64,000 nucleotides of DNA from Ecdyonurus torrentis (taxonomy: Eukaryota; Arthropoda; Insecta; Ephemeroptera; Heptageniidae), in NCBI GenBank assembly GCA_949318235.1, contig OX439129.1, positions 806,001-870,000 on the forward strand, in the 5' to 3' direction. The notes under the pieces are model-generated. The model made no database searches. It was not told the origin of the DNA and worked only from the letters and a program-made list of their open reading frames with translations. Positions 10,933 through 24,552 of this stretch are shown here, one piece after another. The position numbers and the translations under genes were made by a program. Position 1 is the stretch's first letter. Each line of letters begins with the position of its first letter.

Positions 10933-13900
10933 AGATAGAAAGTTGCGGTTTTGAAATAAAGTGATGCAAAACGCTCTATAGTTTTAATTTCACCTCTAGA
11001 AACAAATTTGTGAAAAATAATTTTTCGAAAAAAATTATGTTTTTCAGTTTCTGAAAACGATTTTTGATTATATCTCAGAAACTAATAATGCTACAGACGT
11101 ACGGTTTGAACTGAAATGTATCACTTTGAAATGTCTTATGAAAAGTTTATAACACTTAAATCGCAAAAATTAAAACTTTCTCAGTTTTTGAGAATTTTCG
11201 AATTTTCTTACCAAAGTCTATAGCATTGTAGCCCCTATGAAGAAAAAAAAAGTTTGTAACTCGAGTTCTAATTGAGATGTAAAGTCGTGGTTTTAAAATA
11301 CAGTGATGCAAAACGCTCTATAGTACTAAATTCACCTCTAGAAACAAAATTGAGAAAAAAAAAATTTCGAAAAAAATTGTGTTTTTCAGATTCTGAAAAC
11401 GATTTTTGATGATATCTCAGAAACTAATAATGCTACAGACTTACGGTTTGAACTGAAATGTATCAATTTGAAATGTCTAATGAAAAGTTTATAACACTTT
11501 AGTCGCAAAAACTAAAACTTTCTCAGTTTTTGAGAATTTTCGAATTTTCTTACCGATGTCTATAGCATTTTAGCCCATATGAAGAAAAAAAAAGTTTGTA
11601 ACTCGAGTTCTAAATGAGATGGAAAGTTGTGGTTTTGAAATAAAGTGATGCAAAACGCTCTATAGTACTAAATTCACCTCTAGAAACAAAACTGAGAAAA
11701 AAAAAATTTCGAAAAAAATTGTGTTTTTCAGATTCTGAAAACGATTTTTGATGATATCTCAGAAACTAATAATGCTACAGACTTACGGTTTGAACTGAAA
11801 TGTATCACTTTGAAATGTCTTATGAAAAGTTTATTACACTTTAGTCGCAAAAAATAAAACTTTCTCAGTTTTTGAGAATTTTCGTATTTTCTTAACGAAG
11901 TCTATAGCATTGTAGCCCATATGAAGAAAAAAAAAGTTTGTAACTCGAGTTCTAATTGAGATGTAAAGTTGTGGTTTTTGAAATAAAGTTATGCAAAACA
12001 CTCTATAGTACTAAATTCACCTCTATAAACAAAATTGAGAAAAACAAAATTTCAAAAAATTGTGTTTTTCAGTTTCTGAAAACGATTTTTCATGATATCT
12101 CAGAAACTAATAATGCTACAGACTTACGGTTTGAACTGAAATGTATCACTTTAAAATGTCTTATAAAAAGTTTATAACACTTAAGTCGCAAAAATTAAAA
12201 CTTTCTCAGTTTTTGAGAATTTTCGTATTTTCTTACCGAAGTCTATAGCATTGTAGCCCATATGAAGAAAAAAAAAGTTTGTAACTCGAGTTCTAATTGA
12301 GATTGAAAGTTGTGGTTTTGAAATAAAGTGATGCAAAACGCTCTTTAGTAATAAAATTCACCTATAGAAACAAAATTAATAAAAAAAAAATTTCGAAAAA
12401 AATTGTGTTTTTCAGATTCTGAAAACGATTTTTGATGATATCTCAGAAACTAATAATGCCACAGACTTACGGTTTAAACTGAAATGTATCACTTTGAAAT
12501 GTCTTATGAATAGTTTATAACACTTTAGTCGCAAAAACTAAAACTTTCTTAGTATTTGAGAATTTTCGAATTTTCTTACCGAAGTCTATAGCATTGTAGC
12601 CCATATGAAGAAAAAAAAAGTTTGTAACTCGAGTTCTAATTGAGATATAAAGTTGTGGTTTTGAAATAAAGTGATGCAAAACACTCTATAGTACTAAATT
12701 CACCTCTATAAACAAAATTGAGAAAAACAAAATTTCGAAAAAAATTGTGTTTTTCAGATTCTGAAAACGATTTTTGATGATATCTCAGAAACTAATAATG
12801 CTACAGACTTACGGTTTGAACTGAAATGTATCACTTTGAAATGTCTTATAAAAAGTTTATAACACTTAAGTCGCAAAAATTAAAACTTTCTCAGTTTTTG
12901 AGAATTTTCGAATTTTCTTACCGAAGTCTATAGCATTGTAGCCCATATGAAGAAAAAAAAAGTTTGTAACTCGAGTTCCAATTGAGATAGAAAGTTGCGG
13001 TTTTGAAATAAAGTGATGCAAAACGCTCTATAGTTTTAATTTCACCTCTAGAAACAAATTTGAGAAAAATAATTTTTCGAAAAAAATTATGTTTTTCAGT
13101 TTCTGAAAACGATTTTTGATTATATCTCAGAAACTAATAATGCTACAGACGTACGGTTTGAACTGAAATGTATCACTTTGAAATGTCTTATGAAAAGTTT
13201 ATAACACTTAAATCGCAAAAATTAAAACTTTCTCAGTTTTTGAGAATTTTCGAATTTTCTTACCAAAGTCTATAGCATTGTAGCCCCTATGAAGAAAAAA
13301 AAAGTTTGTAACTCGAGTTCTAATTGAGATGTAAAGTTGTGGTTTTAAAATAAAGTGATGCAAAACGCTCTATAGTACTAAATTCACCTCTAGAAACAAA
13401 ATTGAGAAAAAAAAATTTCGAAAAAAATTGTGTTTTTCAGATTCTGAAAACGATTTTTGATGATATCTCAGAAACTAATAATGCTACAGACTTACGGTTT
13501 GAACTGAAATGTATCAATTTGAAATGTCTTATGAAAAGTTTATAACACTTTAGTCGCAAAAACTAAAACTTTCTCAGTTTTTGAGAATTTTCGAATTTTC
13601 TTACCGATGTCTATAGCATTGAAGAAAAAAAAAGTTTGTAACTCGAGTTCTAATTGAGATGTAAAGTTGTGGTTTTTGAAATAAAGTGATGCAAAACACT
13701 CTATAGTACTAAATTCACCTCTATAAACAAAATTGAGAAAAACAAAATTTCGAAAAAATTGTGTTTTTCAGTTTCTGAAAACGATTTTTCATGATATCTC
13801 AGAAACTAATAATGCTACAGACTTACGGTTTGAACTGAAATGTATCACTTTGAAATGTCTTATAAAAAGTTTATAACACTTAAGTCGCAAAAATTAAAAC

Positions 13901-14673
13901 TTTCTCAGTTTTTGAGAATTTTCGTATATTCTTACCGAAGTCTATAGCATTGTAGCCCATATGAAGAAAAAAAAAGTTTGTAACTCGAGTTCTAATTGAG
14001 ATGGAAAGTTGTGGTTTTGAAATAAAGTGATGCAAAACGCTCTATAGTACTAAATTCACCTATAGAAACAAAATTAATAAAAAAAAATTTTCGAAAAAAA
14101 TTGTGTTTTTCAGATTCTGAAAACGATTTTTGATGATATCTCAGAAACTAATAATGCTACAGACTTACGGTTTGAACTGAAATGTATCACTTTGAAATGT
14201 CTTATAAAAAGTTTATAACACTTAAGTCGCAAAAATTAAAACTTTCTCAGTTTTTGAGAATTTTCGATGATTTTCTATAGCATTGTAGCCCATATGAAGA
14301 AAAAAAAAGTTTGTAACTCGAGTTCTAATTGAGATGGAAAGTTGTGGTTTTGAAATAAAGTGATGCAAAACGCTCTATAGTACTAAATTCACCTATAGAA
14401 ACAAAATTAATAAAAATAATTTTTCCAAAAAAATTGTGTTTTTCAGTTTCTGAAAACGATTTTTGATGATATCTCAGAAACTAATAATGCTACAGACTTA
14501 CGGTTTGAACTGAAATGTATCACTTTGAAATGTCTTATAAAAAGTTTATAACACTTAAGTCGCAAAAATTAAAACTTTCTCAGTTTTTGAGAATTTTCGA
14601 ATTTTCTTACCGAAGTCTATAGCATTGTAGCCCATATGAAGAAAAAAAAAGTTTGTAACTCGAGTTCCAATTG
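10933..14673 (+). repeat. 11-mer HOR copy 2 (3741 bp)
   Basis: Class order is A D E F B C A D2 F E E. Starts are 10933, 11275, 11617, 11959, 12300, 12643, 12985, 13327, 13657, 13999 and 14332. It is 11 bp shorter than copy 1, mainly because the D2 monomer (13327-13656, 330 bp) has lost tagcccatatg. In the lines I compared it is otherwise nearly identical to its neighbours. Confidence 0.93.
13327..13656 (+). repeat. 330-bp monomer variant with an 11-bp loss (first of three)
   Basis: ctatagcattg is joined directly to aagaaaaaaaaag, so tagcccatatg is missing; one A is also missing from the A/T tract. The same allele is in the D2 monomers at 17068 and 19441 and absent from the D2 at 9574. It therefore dates the copies: it arose after the split of 11-mer copy 1 from copy 2. 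Confidence 0.92.
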
Positions 14674-17600
14674 AGATAGAAAGTTGCGGTTTTGAAATAA
14701 AGTGATGCAAAACGCTCTATAGTTTTAATTTCACCTCTAGAAACAAATTTGTGAAAAATAATTTTTCGAAAAAAATTATGTTTTTCAGTTTCTGAAAACG
14801 ATTTTTGATTATATCTCAGAAACTAATAATGCTACAGACGTACGGTTTGAACTGAAATGTATCACTTTGAAATGTCTTATGAAAAGTTTATAACACTTAA
14901 ATCGCAAAAATTAAAACTTTCTCAGTTTTTGAGAATTTTCGAATTTTCTTACCAAAGTCTATAGCATTGTAGCCCCTATGAAGAAAAAAAAAGTTTGTAA
15001 CTCGAGTTCTAATTGAGATGTAAAGTCGTGGTTTTAAAATACAGTGATGCAAAACGCTCTATAGTACTAAATTCACCTCTAGAAACAAAATTGAGAAAAA
15101 AAAAATTTCGAAAAAAATTGTGTTTTTCAGATTCTGAAAACGATTTTTGATGATATCTCAGAAACTAATAATGCTACAGACTTACGGTTTGAACTGAAAT
15201 GTATCAATTTGAAATGTCTAATGAAAAGTTTATAACACTTTAGTCGCAAAAACTAAAACTTTCTCAGTTTTTGAGAATTTTCGAATTTTCTTACCGATGT
15301 CTATAGCATTTTAGCCCATATGAAGAAAAAAAAAGTTTGTAACTCGAGTTCTAAATGAGATGGAAAGTTGTGGTTTTGAAATAAAGTGATGCAAAACGCT
15401 CTATAGTACTAAATTCACCTCTAGAAACAAAACTGAGAAAAAAAAAATTTCGAAAAAAATTGTGTTTTTCAGATTCTGAAAACGATTTTTGATGATATCT
15501 CAGAAACTAATAATGCTACAGACTTACGGTTTGAACTGAAATGTATCACTTTGAAATGTCTTATGAAAAGTTTATTACACTTTAGTCGCAAAAAATAAAA
15601 CTTTCTCAGTTTTTGAGAATTTTCGTATTTTCTTAACGAAGTCTATAGCATTGTAGCCCATATGAAGAAAAAAAAAGTTTGTAACTCGAGTTCTAATTGA
15701 GATGTAAAGTTGTGGTTTTTGAAATAAAGTTATGCAAAACACTCTATAGTACTAAATTCACCTCTATAAACAAAATTGAGAAAAACAAAATTTCAAAAAA
15801 TTGTGTTTTTCAGTTTCTGAAAACGATTTTTCATGATATCTCAGAAACTAATAATGCTACAGACTTACGGTTTGAACTGAAATGTATCACTTTAAAATGT
15901 CTTATAAAAAGTTTATAACACTTAAGTCGCAAAAATTAAAACTTTCTCAGTTTTTGAGAATTTTCGTATTTTCTTACCGAAGTCTATAGCATTGTAGCCC
16001 ATATGAAGAAAAAAAAAGTTTGTAACTCGAGTTCTAATTGAGATTGAAAGTTGTGGTTTTGAAATAAAGTGATGCAAAACGCTCTTTAGTAATAAAATTC
16101 ACCTATAGAAACAAAATTAATAAAAAAAAAATTTCGAAAAAAATTGTGTTTTTCAGATTCTGAAAACGATTTTTGATGATATCTCAGAAACTAATAATGC
16201 CACAGACTTACGGTTTAAACTGAAATGTATCACTTTGAAATGTCTTATGAATAGTTTATAACACTTTAGTCGCAAAAACTAAAACTTTCTTAGTATTTGA
16301 GAATTTTCGAATTTTCTTACCGAAGTCTATAGCATTGTAGCCCATATGAAGAAAAAAAAAGTTTGTAACTCGAGTTCTAATTGAGATATAAAGTTGTGGT
16401 TTTGAAATAAAGTGATGCAAAACACTCTATAGTACTAAATTCACCTCTATAAACAAAATTGAGAAAAACAAAATTTCGAAAAAAATTGTGTTTTTCAGAT
16501 TCTGAAAACGATTTTTGATGATATCTCAGAAACTAATAATGCTACAGACTTACGGTTTGAACTGAAATGTATCACTTTGAAATGTCTTATAAAAAGTTTA
16601 TAACACTTAAGTCGCAAAAATTAAAACTTTCTCAGTTTTTGAGAATTTTCGAATTTTCTTACCGAAGTCTATAGCATTGTAGCCCATATGAAGAAAAAAA
16701 AAGTTTGTAACTCGAGTTCCAATTGAGATAGAAAGTTGCGGTTTTGAAATAAAGTGATGCAAAACGCTCTATAGTTTTAATTTCACCTCTAGAAACAAAT
16801 TTGAGAAAAATAATTTTTCGAAAAAAATTATGTTTTTCAGTTTCTGAAAACGATTTTTGATTATATCTCAGAAACTAATAATGCTACAGACGTACGGTTT
16901 GAACTGAAATGTATCACTTTGAAATGTCTTATGAAAAGTTTATAACACTTAAATCGCAAAAATTAAAACTTTCTCAGTTTTTGAGAATTTTCGAATTTTC
17001 TTACCAAAGTCTATAGCATTGTAGCCCCTATGAAGAAAAAAAAAGTTTGTAACTCGAGTTCTAATTGAGATGTAAAGTTGTGGTTTTAAAATAAAGTGAT
17101 GCAAAACGCTCTATAGTACTAAATTCACCTCTAGAAACAAAATTGAGAAAAAAAAATTTCGAAAAAAATTGTGTTTTTCAGATTCTGAAAACGATTTTTG
17201 ATGATATCTCAGAAACTAATAATGCTACAGACTTACGGTTTGAACTGAAATGTATCAATTTGAAATGTCTTATGAAAAGTTTATAACACTTTAGTCGCAA
17301 AAACTAAAACTTTCTCAGTTTTTGAGAATTTTCGAATTTTCTTACCGATGTCTATAGCATTGAAGAAAAAAAAAGTTTGTAACTCGAGTTCTAATTGAGA
17401 TGTAAAGTTGTGGTTTTTGAAATAAAGTGATGCAAAACACTCTATAGTACTAAATTCACCTCTATAAACAAAATTGAGAAAAACAAAATTTCGAAAAAAT
17501 TGTGTTTTTCAGTTTCTGAAAACGATTTTTCATGATATCTCAGAAACTAATAATGCTACAGACTTACGGTTTGAACTGAAATGTATCACTTTGAAATGTC

Positions 17601-18414
17601 TTATAAAAAGTTTATAACACTTAAGTCGCAAAAATTAAAACTTTCTCAGTTTTTGAGAATTTTCGTATATTCTTACCGAAGTCTATAGCATTGTAGCCCA
17701 TATGAAGAAAAAAAAAGTTTGTAACTCGAGTTCTAATTGAGATGGAAAGTTGTGGTTTTGAAATAAAGTGATGCAAAACGCTCTATAGTACTAAATTCAC
17801 CTATAGAAACAAAATTAATAAAAAAAAATTTTCGAAAAAAATTGTGTTTTTCAGATTCTGAAAACGATTTTTGATGATATCTCAGAAACTAATAATGCTA
17901 CAGACTTACGGTTTGAACTGAAATGTATCACTTTGAAATGTCTTATAAAAAGTTTATAACACTTAAGTCGCAAAAATTAAAACTTTCTCAGTTTTTGAGA
18001 ATTTTCGATGATTTTCTATAGCATTGTAGCCCATATGAAGAAAAAAAAAGTTTGTAACTCGAGTTCTAATTGAGATGGAAAGTTGTGGTTTTGAAATAAA
18101 GTGATGCAAAACGCTCTATAGTACTAAATTCACCTATAGAAACAAAATTATTAAAAAAAAAATTTCGAAAAAAATTGTGTTTTTCAGATTCTGAAAACGA
18201 TTTTTGATGATATCTCAGAAACTAATAATGCCACAGACTTTCGGTTTGAACTGAAATGTATCACTTTGAAATGTCTTATGAATAGTTTATAACACTTTAG
18301 TCGCAAAAACTAAAACTTTCTTAGTATTTGAGAATTTTCGAATTTTCTTACCGAAGTCTATAGCATTGTAGCCCATATGAAGAAAAAAAAAGTTTGTAAC
18401 TCGAGTTCCAATTG
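14674..18414 (+). repeat. 11-mer HOR copy 3 (3741 bp), last monomer replaced
   Basis: Class order is A D E F B C A D2 F E E. Starts are 14674, 15016, 15358, 15700, 16041, 16384, 16726, 17068, 17398, 17740 and 18073. It inherits the 330-bp D2 of copy 2, which places the D2 deletion before this duplication. The last E monomer (18073) differs from its counterpart at 14332 in the A/T tract (attattaaaaaaaaaattt versus aataataattttt-like) and in having gccacagactttcgg, so exchange happened here. Confidence 0.9.
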
Positions 18415-19440
18415 AGATAGAAAGTTGCGGTTATAAAATAAAGTGATGCAAAACGCTCTATAGTTTTAAATTCACCTCTAGAAACAAATTTGAGAAAAAT
18501 AATTTTTCCAAAAAAATTGTGTTTTTCAGTTTCTGAAAACGATTTTTGATGATATCTCAGAAACTAATAATGCTACAGACTTACGGTTTGAACTGAAATA
18601 TATCACTTTGAAATGTCTTATAAAAAGTTTATAACACTTAAGTCGCAAAAATTAAAACTTTCTCAGTTTTTGAGAATTTTCGTATTTTCTTACCGAAGTC
18701 TATAGCATTGTAGCCCATATGAAGAAAAAAAAAGTTTGTAACTCGAGTTCTAATTGAGATGGAAAGTTGTGGTTTTGAAATAAAGTGATGCAAAACGCTC
18801 TATAGTACTAAATTCACCTATAGAAACAAAATTAATAAAAAAAAAATTTCGAAAAAAATTGTGTTTTTCAGATTCTGAAAACGATTTTTGATGATATCTC
18901 AGAAACTAATAATGCCACAGACTTTCGGTTTGAACTGAAATGTATCACTTTGAAATGTCTTATGAATAGTTTATAACACTTTAGTCGCAAAAACTAAAAC
19001 TTTCTTAGAATTTGAGAATTTTCGAATTTTCTTACCGAAGTCTATAGCATTGTAGCCCATATGAAGAAAAAAAAAGTTTGTAACTCGAGTTCCAATTGAG
19101 ATAGAAAGTTGCGGTTATAAAATAAAGTGATGCAAAACGCTCTATAGTTTTAAATTCACCTCTAGAAACAAATTTGAGAAAAATAATTTTTCCTAAAAAA
19201 TTGTGTTTTTCAGTTTCTGAAAACGATTTTTGATGATATCTCAGAAACTAATAATGCTACAGACTTACGGTTTGAACTGAAATATATCACTTTGAAATGT
19301 CTTATAAAAAGTTTATAACACTTAAGTCGCAAAAATTAAAACTTTCTCAGTTTTTGAGAATTTTCGAATTTTCTTACCAAAGTCTATAGCATTGTAGCCC
19401 ATATGAAGAAAAAAAAAGTTTGTAACTCGAGTTCTAATTG
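17068..19440 (+). repeat. 7-mer HOR copy 1 (2373 bp): D2 F E E A2 E A2
   Basis: Starts are 17068 D2 (330 bp), 17398 F, 17740 E (333 bp), 18073 E, 18415 A2, 18757 E and 19099 A2. It shares its first four monomers with 11-mer copy 3. Marks shared with the following copy are the 330-bp and 333-bp monomers, attattaaa near 18148, cttagaatttgag near 19012, and ttttcctaaaaaattg near 19190. Confidence 0.9.
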
Positions 19441-21813
19441 AGATGTAAAGTTGTGGTTTTAAAATAAAGTGATGCAAAACGCTCTATAGTACTAAATTCA
19501 CCTCTAGAAACAAAATTGAGAAAAAAAAATTTCGAAAAAAATTGTGTTTTTCAGATTCTGAAAACGATTTTTGATGATATCTCAGAAACTAATAATGCTA
19601 CAGACTTACGGTTTGAACTGAAATGTATCAATTTGAAATGTCTTATGAAAAGTTTATAACACTTTAGTCGCAAAAACTAAAACTTTCTCAGTTTTTGAGA
19701 ATTTTCGAATTTTCTTACCGATGTCTATAGCATTGAAGAAAAAAAAAGTTTGTAACTCGAGTTCTAATTGAGATGTAAAGTTGTGGTTTTTGAAATAAAG
19801 TGATGCAAAACACTCTATAGTACTAAATTCACCTCTATAAACAAAATTGAGAAAAACAAAATTTCGAAAAAATTGTGTTTTTCAGTTTCTGAAAACGATT
19901 TTTCATGATATCTCAGAAACTAATAATGCTACAGACTTACGGTTTGAACTGAAATGTATCACTTTGAAATGTCTTATAAAAAGTTTATAACACTTAAGTC
20001 GCAAAAATTAAAACTTTCTCAGTTTTTGAGAATTTTCGTATATTCTTACCGAAGTCTATAGCATTGTAGCCCATATGAAGAAAAAAAAAGTTTGTAACTC
20101 GAGTTCTAATTGAGATGGAAAGTTGTGGTTTTGAAATAAAGTGATGCAAAACGCTCTATAGTACTAAATTCACCTATAGAAACAAAATTAATAAAAAAAA
20201 ATTTTCGAAAAAAATTGTGTTTTTCAGATTCTGAAAACGATTTTTGATGATATCTCAGAAACTAATAATGCTACAGACTTACGGTTTGAACTGAAATGTA
20301 TCACTTTGAAATGTCTTATAAAAAGTTTATAACACTTAAGTCGCAAAAATTAAAACTTTCTCAGTTTTTGAGAATTTTCGATGATTTTCTATAGCATTGT
20401 AGCCCATATGAAGAAAAAAAAAGTTTGTAACTCGAGTTCTAATTGAGATGGAAAGTTGTGGTTTTGAAATAAAGTGATGCAAAACGCTCTATAGTACTAA
20501 ATTCACCTATAGAAACAAAATTATTAAAAAAAAAATTTCGAAAAAAATTGTGTTTTTCAGATTCTGAAAACGATTTTTGATGATATCTCAGAAACTAATA
20601 ATGCCACAGACTTTCGGTTTGAACTGAAATGTATCACTTTGAAATGTCTTATGAATAGTTTATAACACTTTAGTCGCAAAAACTAAAACTTTCTTAGTAT
20701 TTGAGAATTTTCGAATTTTCTTACCGAAGTCTATAGCATTGTAGCCCATATGAAGAAAAAAAAAGTTTGTAACTCGAGTTCCAATTGAGATAGAAAGTTG
20801 CGGTTATAAAATAAAGTGATGCAAAACGCTCTATAGTTTTAAATTCACCTCTAGAAACAAATTTGAGAAAAATAATTTTTCCAAAAAAATTGTGTTTTTC
20901 AGTTTCTGAAAACGATTTTTGATGATATCTCAGAAACTAATAATGCTACAGACTTACGGTTTGAACTGAAATATATCACTTTGAAATGTCTTATAAAAAG
21001 TTTATAACACTTAAGTCGCAAAAATTAAAACTTTCTCAGTTTTTGAGAATTTTCGTATTTTCTTACCGAAGTCTATAGCATTGTAGCCCATATGAAGAAA
21101 AAAAAAGTTTGTAACTCGAGTTCTAATTGAGATGGAAAGTTGTGGTTTTGAAATAAAGTGATGCAAAACGCTCTATAGTACTAAATTCACCTATAGAAAC
21201 AAAATTAATAAAAAAAAAATTTCGAAAAAAATTGTGTTTTTCAGATTCTGAAAACGATTTTTGATGATATCTCAGAAACTAATAATGCCACAGACTTTCG
21301 GTTTGAACTGAAATGTATCACTTTGAAATGTCTTATGAATAGTTTATAACACTTTAGTCGCAAAAACTAAAACTTTCTTAGAATTTGAGAATTTTCGAAT
21401 TTTCTTACCGAAGTCTATAGCATTGTAGCCCATATGAAGAAAAAAAAAGTTTGTAACTCGAGTTCCAATTGAGATAGAAAGTTGCGGTTATAAAATAAAG
21501 TGATGCAAAACGCTCTATAGTTTTAAATTCACCTCTAGAAACAAATTTGAGAAAAATAATTTTTCCTAAAAAATTGTGTTTTTCAGTTTCTGAAAACGAT
21601 TTTTGATGATATCTCAGAAACTAATAATGCTACAGACTTACGGTTTGAACTGAAATATATCACTTTGAAATGTCTTATAAAAAGTTTATAACACTTAAGT
21701 CGCAAAAATTAAAACTTTCTCAATTTTTGAGAATTTTCGTATTTTCTTACCGAAGTCTATAGCATTGTAGCCCATATGAAGAAAAAAAAAGTTTGTAACT
21801 CGAGTTCTAATTG
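19441..21813 (+). repeat. 7-mer HOR copy 2 (2373 bp): D2 F E E A2 E A2
   Basis: Starts are 19441, 19771, 20113, 20446, 20788, 21130 and 21472. Same length and class order as 17068-19440, with the same rare marks. Only the tail of the last A2 clearly differs: ctcaatttttgag and cgtattttcttaccgaag here, against cgaattttcttaccaaag in copy 1. Confidence 0.9.
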
Positions 21814-24552
21814 AGATGGAAAGTTGTGGTTTTGAAATAAAGTGATGCAAAACGCTCTATAGTACTAAATTCACCTATAGAAACAAAATTAATAAAAAAA
21901 AAAATTTCGAAAAAAATTGTGTTTTTCAGATTCTGAAAACGATTTTTGATGATATCTCAGAAACTAATAATGCTACAGACTTACGGTTTGAACTGAAATG
22001 TATCACTTTGAAATGTCTTATGAAAAGTTTTATAACACTTTAGTCGCAAAAACTAAAACTTTCTTAGTATTTGAGAATTTTCGAATTTTCTTACCGAAGT
22101 TTATAGCATTGTAGCCCATATGAAGAAAAAAAAAGTTTGTAACTCGAGTTCTAATTGAGATATAAAGTTGTGGTTTTGAAATAAAGTGATGCAAAACACT
22201 CTATAGTACTAAATTCACCTCTATAAACAAAATTGAGAAAAACAAAATTTCGAAAAAAATTGTGTTTTTCAGATTCTGAAAACGATTTTTGATGATATCT
22301 CAAAAACTAATAATGCTACAGACTTACGGTTTGAACTGAAATGTATCACTTTGAAATGTCTTATAAAAAATTTGTAACACTTAAATCGCAAAAATTAAAA
22401 CTTTCTCAGTTTTTGAGAATTTTCGTAATTTCTTACCGAAGTCTATAGCATTGTAGCCCATATGAAGAAAAAAAAAGTTTGTAACTCGAGTTCCAATTGA
22501 GATAGAAAGTTGCGGTTTTGAAATAAAGTGATGCAAAACGCTCTATAGTTTTAATTTCACCTCTAGAAACAAATTTGAGAAAAATAATTTTTCGAAAAAA
22601 ATTATGTTTTTCAGTTTCTGAAAACGATTTTTGATTATATCTCAGAAACTAATAATGCTACAGACGTACGGTTTGAACTGAAATGTATCACTTTGAAATG
22701 TCTTATGAAAAGTTTATAACACTTTAGTCGCAAAAACTAAAACTTTCTCAGTTTTTGAGAATTTTCGAATTTTCTTACCGATGTCTATAGCATTGTAGTC
22801 CATATGAAGAAAAAAAAAAAGTTTGTAACTCGAGTTCTAATTGAGATGTAAAGTTGTGGTTTTGAAATAAAGTGATGCAAAACACTCTATAGTACTAAAT
22901 TCACCTCTATAAACAAAATTGAGAAAAACAAAATTTCGAAAAAAATTGTGTTTTTCAGATTCTGAAAACGATTTTTGATGATATCTCAGAAACTAATAAT
23001 GCTACAGACTTACGGTTTGAACTGAAATGTATCACTTTGAAATGTCTTATAAAAAGTTTATAACACTTAAGTCGCAAAAATTAAAACTTTCTCAGTTTTT
23101 GAGAATTTTCGAATTTTCTTACCGAAGTCTATAGCATTGTAGCCCATATGAAGAAAAAAAAAGTTTGTAACTCGAGTTCCAATTGAGATAGAAAGTTGCG
23201 GTTTTGAAATAAAGTGATGCAAAACGCTCTATAGTTTTAATTTCACCTCTAGAAACAAATTTGAGAAAAATAATTTTTCGAAAAAAATTATGTTTTTCAG
23301 TTTCTGAAAACGATTTTTGATTATATCTCAGAAACTAATAATGCTACAGACTTACGGTTTGAACTGAAATGTATCAATTTGAAATGTCTTATGAAAAGTT
23401 TATAACACTTAAATCGCAAAAATTAAAACTTTCTCAGTTTTTGAGAATTTTCGAATTTTCTTACCAAAGTCTATAGCATTGTAGCCCCTATGAAGAAAAA
23501 AAAAGTTTGTAACTCGAGTTCTAATTGAGATGTAAAGTCGTGGTTTTAAAATACAGTGATGCAAAACGCTCTATAGTACTAAATTCACCTCTAGAAACAA
23601 AATTGAGAAAAAAAAAATTTCGAAAAAAATTGTGTTTTTCAGATTCTGAAAACGATTTTTGATGATATCTCAGAAACTAACAATGCTACAGACTTACGGT
23701 TTGAACTGAAATGTATCAATTTGAAATGTCTTATGAAAAGTTTATAACACTTTAGTCGCAAAAACTAAAACTTTCTCAGTTTTTGAGAATTTTCGAATTT
23801 TCTTACCGATGTCTATAGCATTTTAGCCCATATGAAGAAAAAAAAAGTTTGTAACTCGAGTTCTAATTGAGATGGAAAGTTGTGGTTTTGAAATAAAGTG
23901 ATGCAAAACGCTCTATAGTACTAAATTCACCTCTAGAAACAAAACTGAGAAAAAAAAATTTCGAAAAAAATTGTGTTTTTCAGATTCTGAAAACGATTTT
24001 TGATGATATCTCAGAAACTAATAATGCTACAGACTTACGGTTTGAACTGAAATGTATCACTTTGAAATGTCTTATGAAAAATGTGTAACACTTAAATCGC
24101 AAAAATTAAAACTTTCTCAGTTTTTGAGAATTTTCGTATTTTCTTACCGAAGTCTATAGCATTGTAGCCCATATGAAGAAAAAAAAAGTTTGTAACTCGA
24201 GTTCTAATTGAGATGTAAAGTTGTGGTTTTGAAATAAAGTGATGCAAAACGCTCTATAGTACTAAATTCACCTATAGAAACAAAATTAATAAAAAAAAAA
24301 TTTCGAAAAAAATTGTGTTTTTCAGATTCTGAAAACGATTTTTGATGATATCTCAGAAACTAATAATGCCACAGACTTTCGGTTTGAACTGAAATGTATC
24401 ACTTTGAAATGTCTTATGAATAGTTTATAACACTTTAGTCGCAAAAACTAAAACTTTCTTAGTATTTGAGAATTTTCGAATTTTCTTACCGAAGTCTATA
24501 GCATTGTAGCCCATATGAAGAAAAAAAAAGTTTGTAACTCGAGTTCCAATTG
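20788..24552 (+). repeat. 11-mer block (3765 bp): A2 E A2 E C A G A D E G
   Basis: Starts are 20788, 21130, 21472, 21814, 22158, 22500, 22844, 23186, 23528, 23870 and 24211. Marks shared with the next block are agttttataac and gaagtttatagc (near 22101 and 25865), tctcaaaaactaataatg, ctaacaatgc near 23680, and aaaaatgtgtaac near 24080. Two monomers reach 344 bp (21814 and 22500) through longer A or T runs. Confidence 0.88.
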
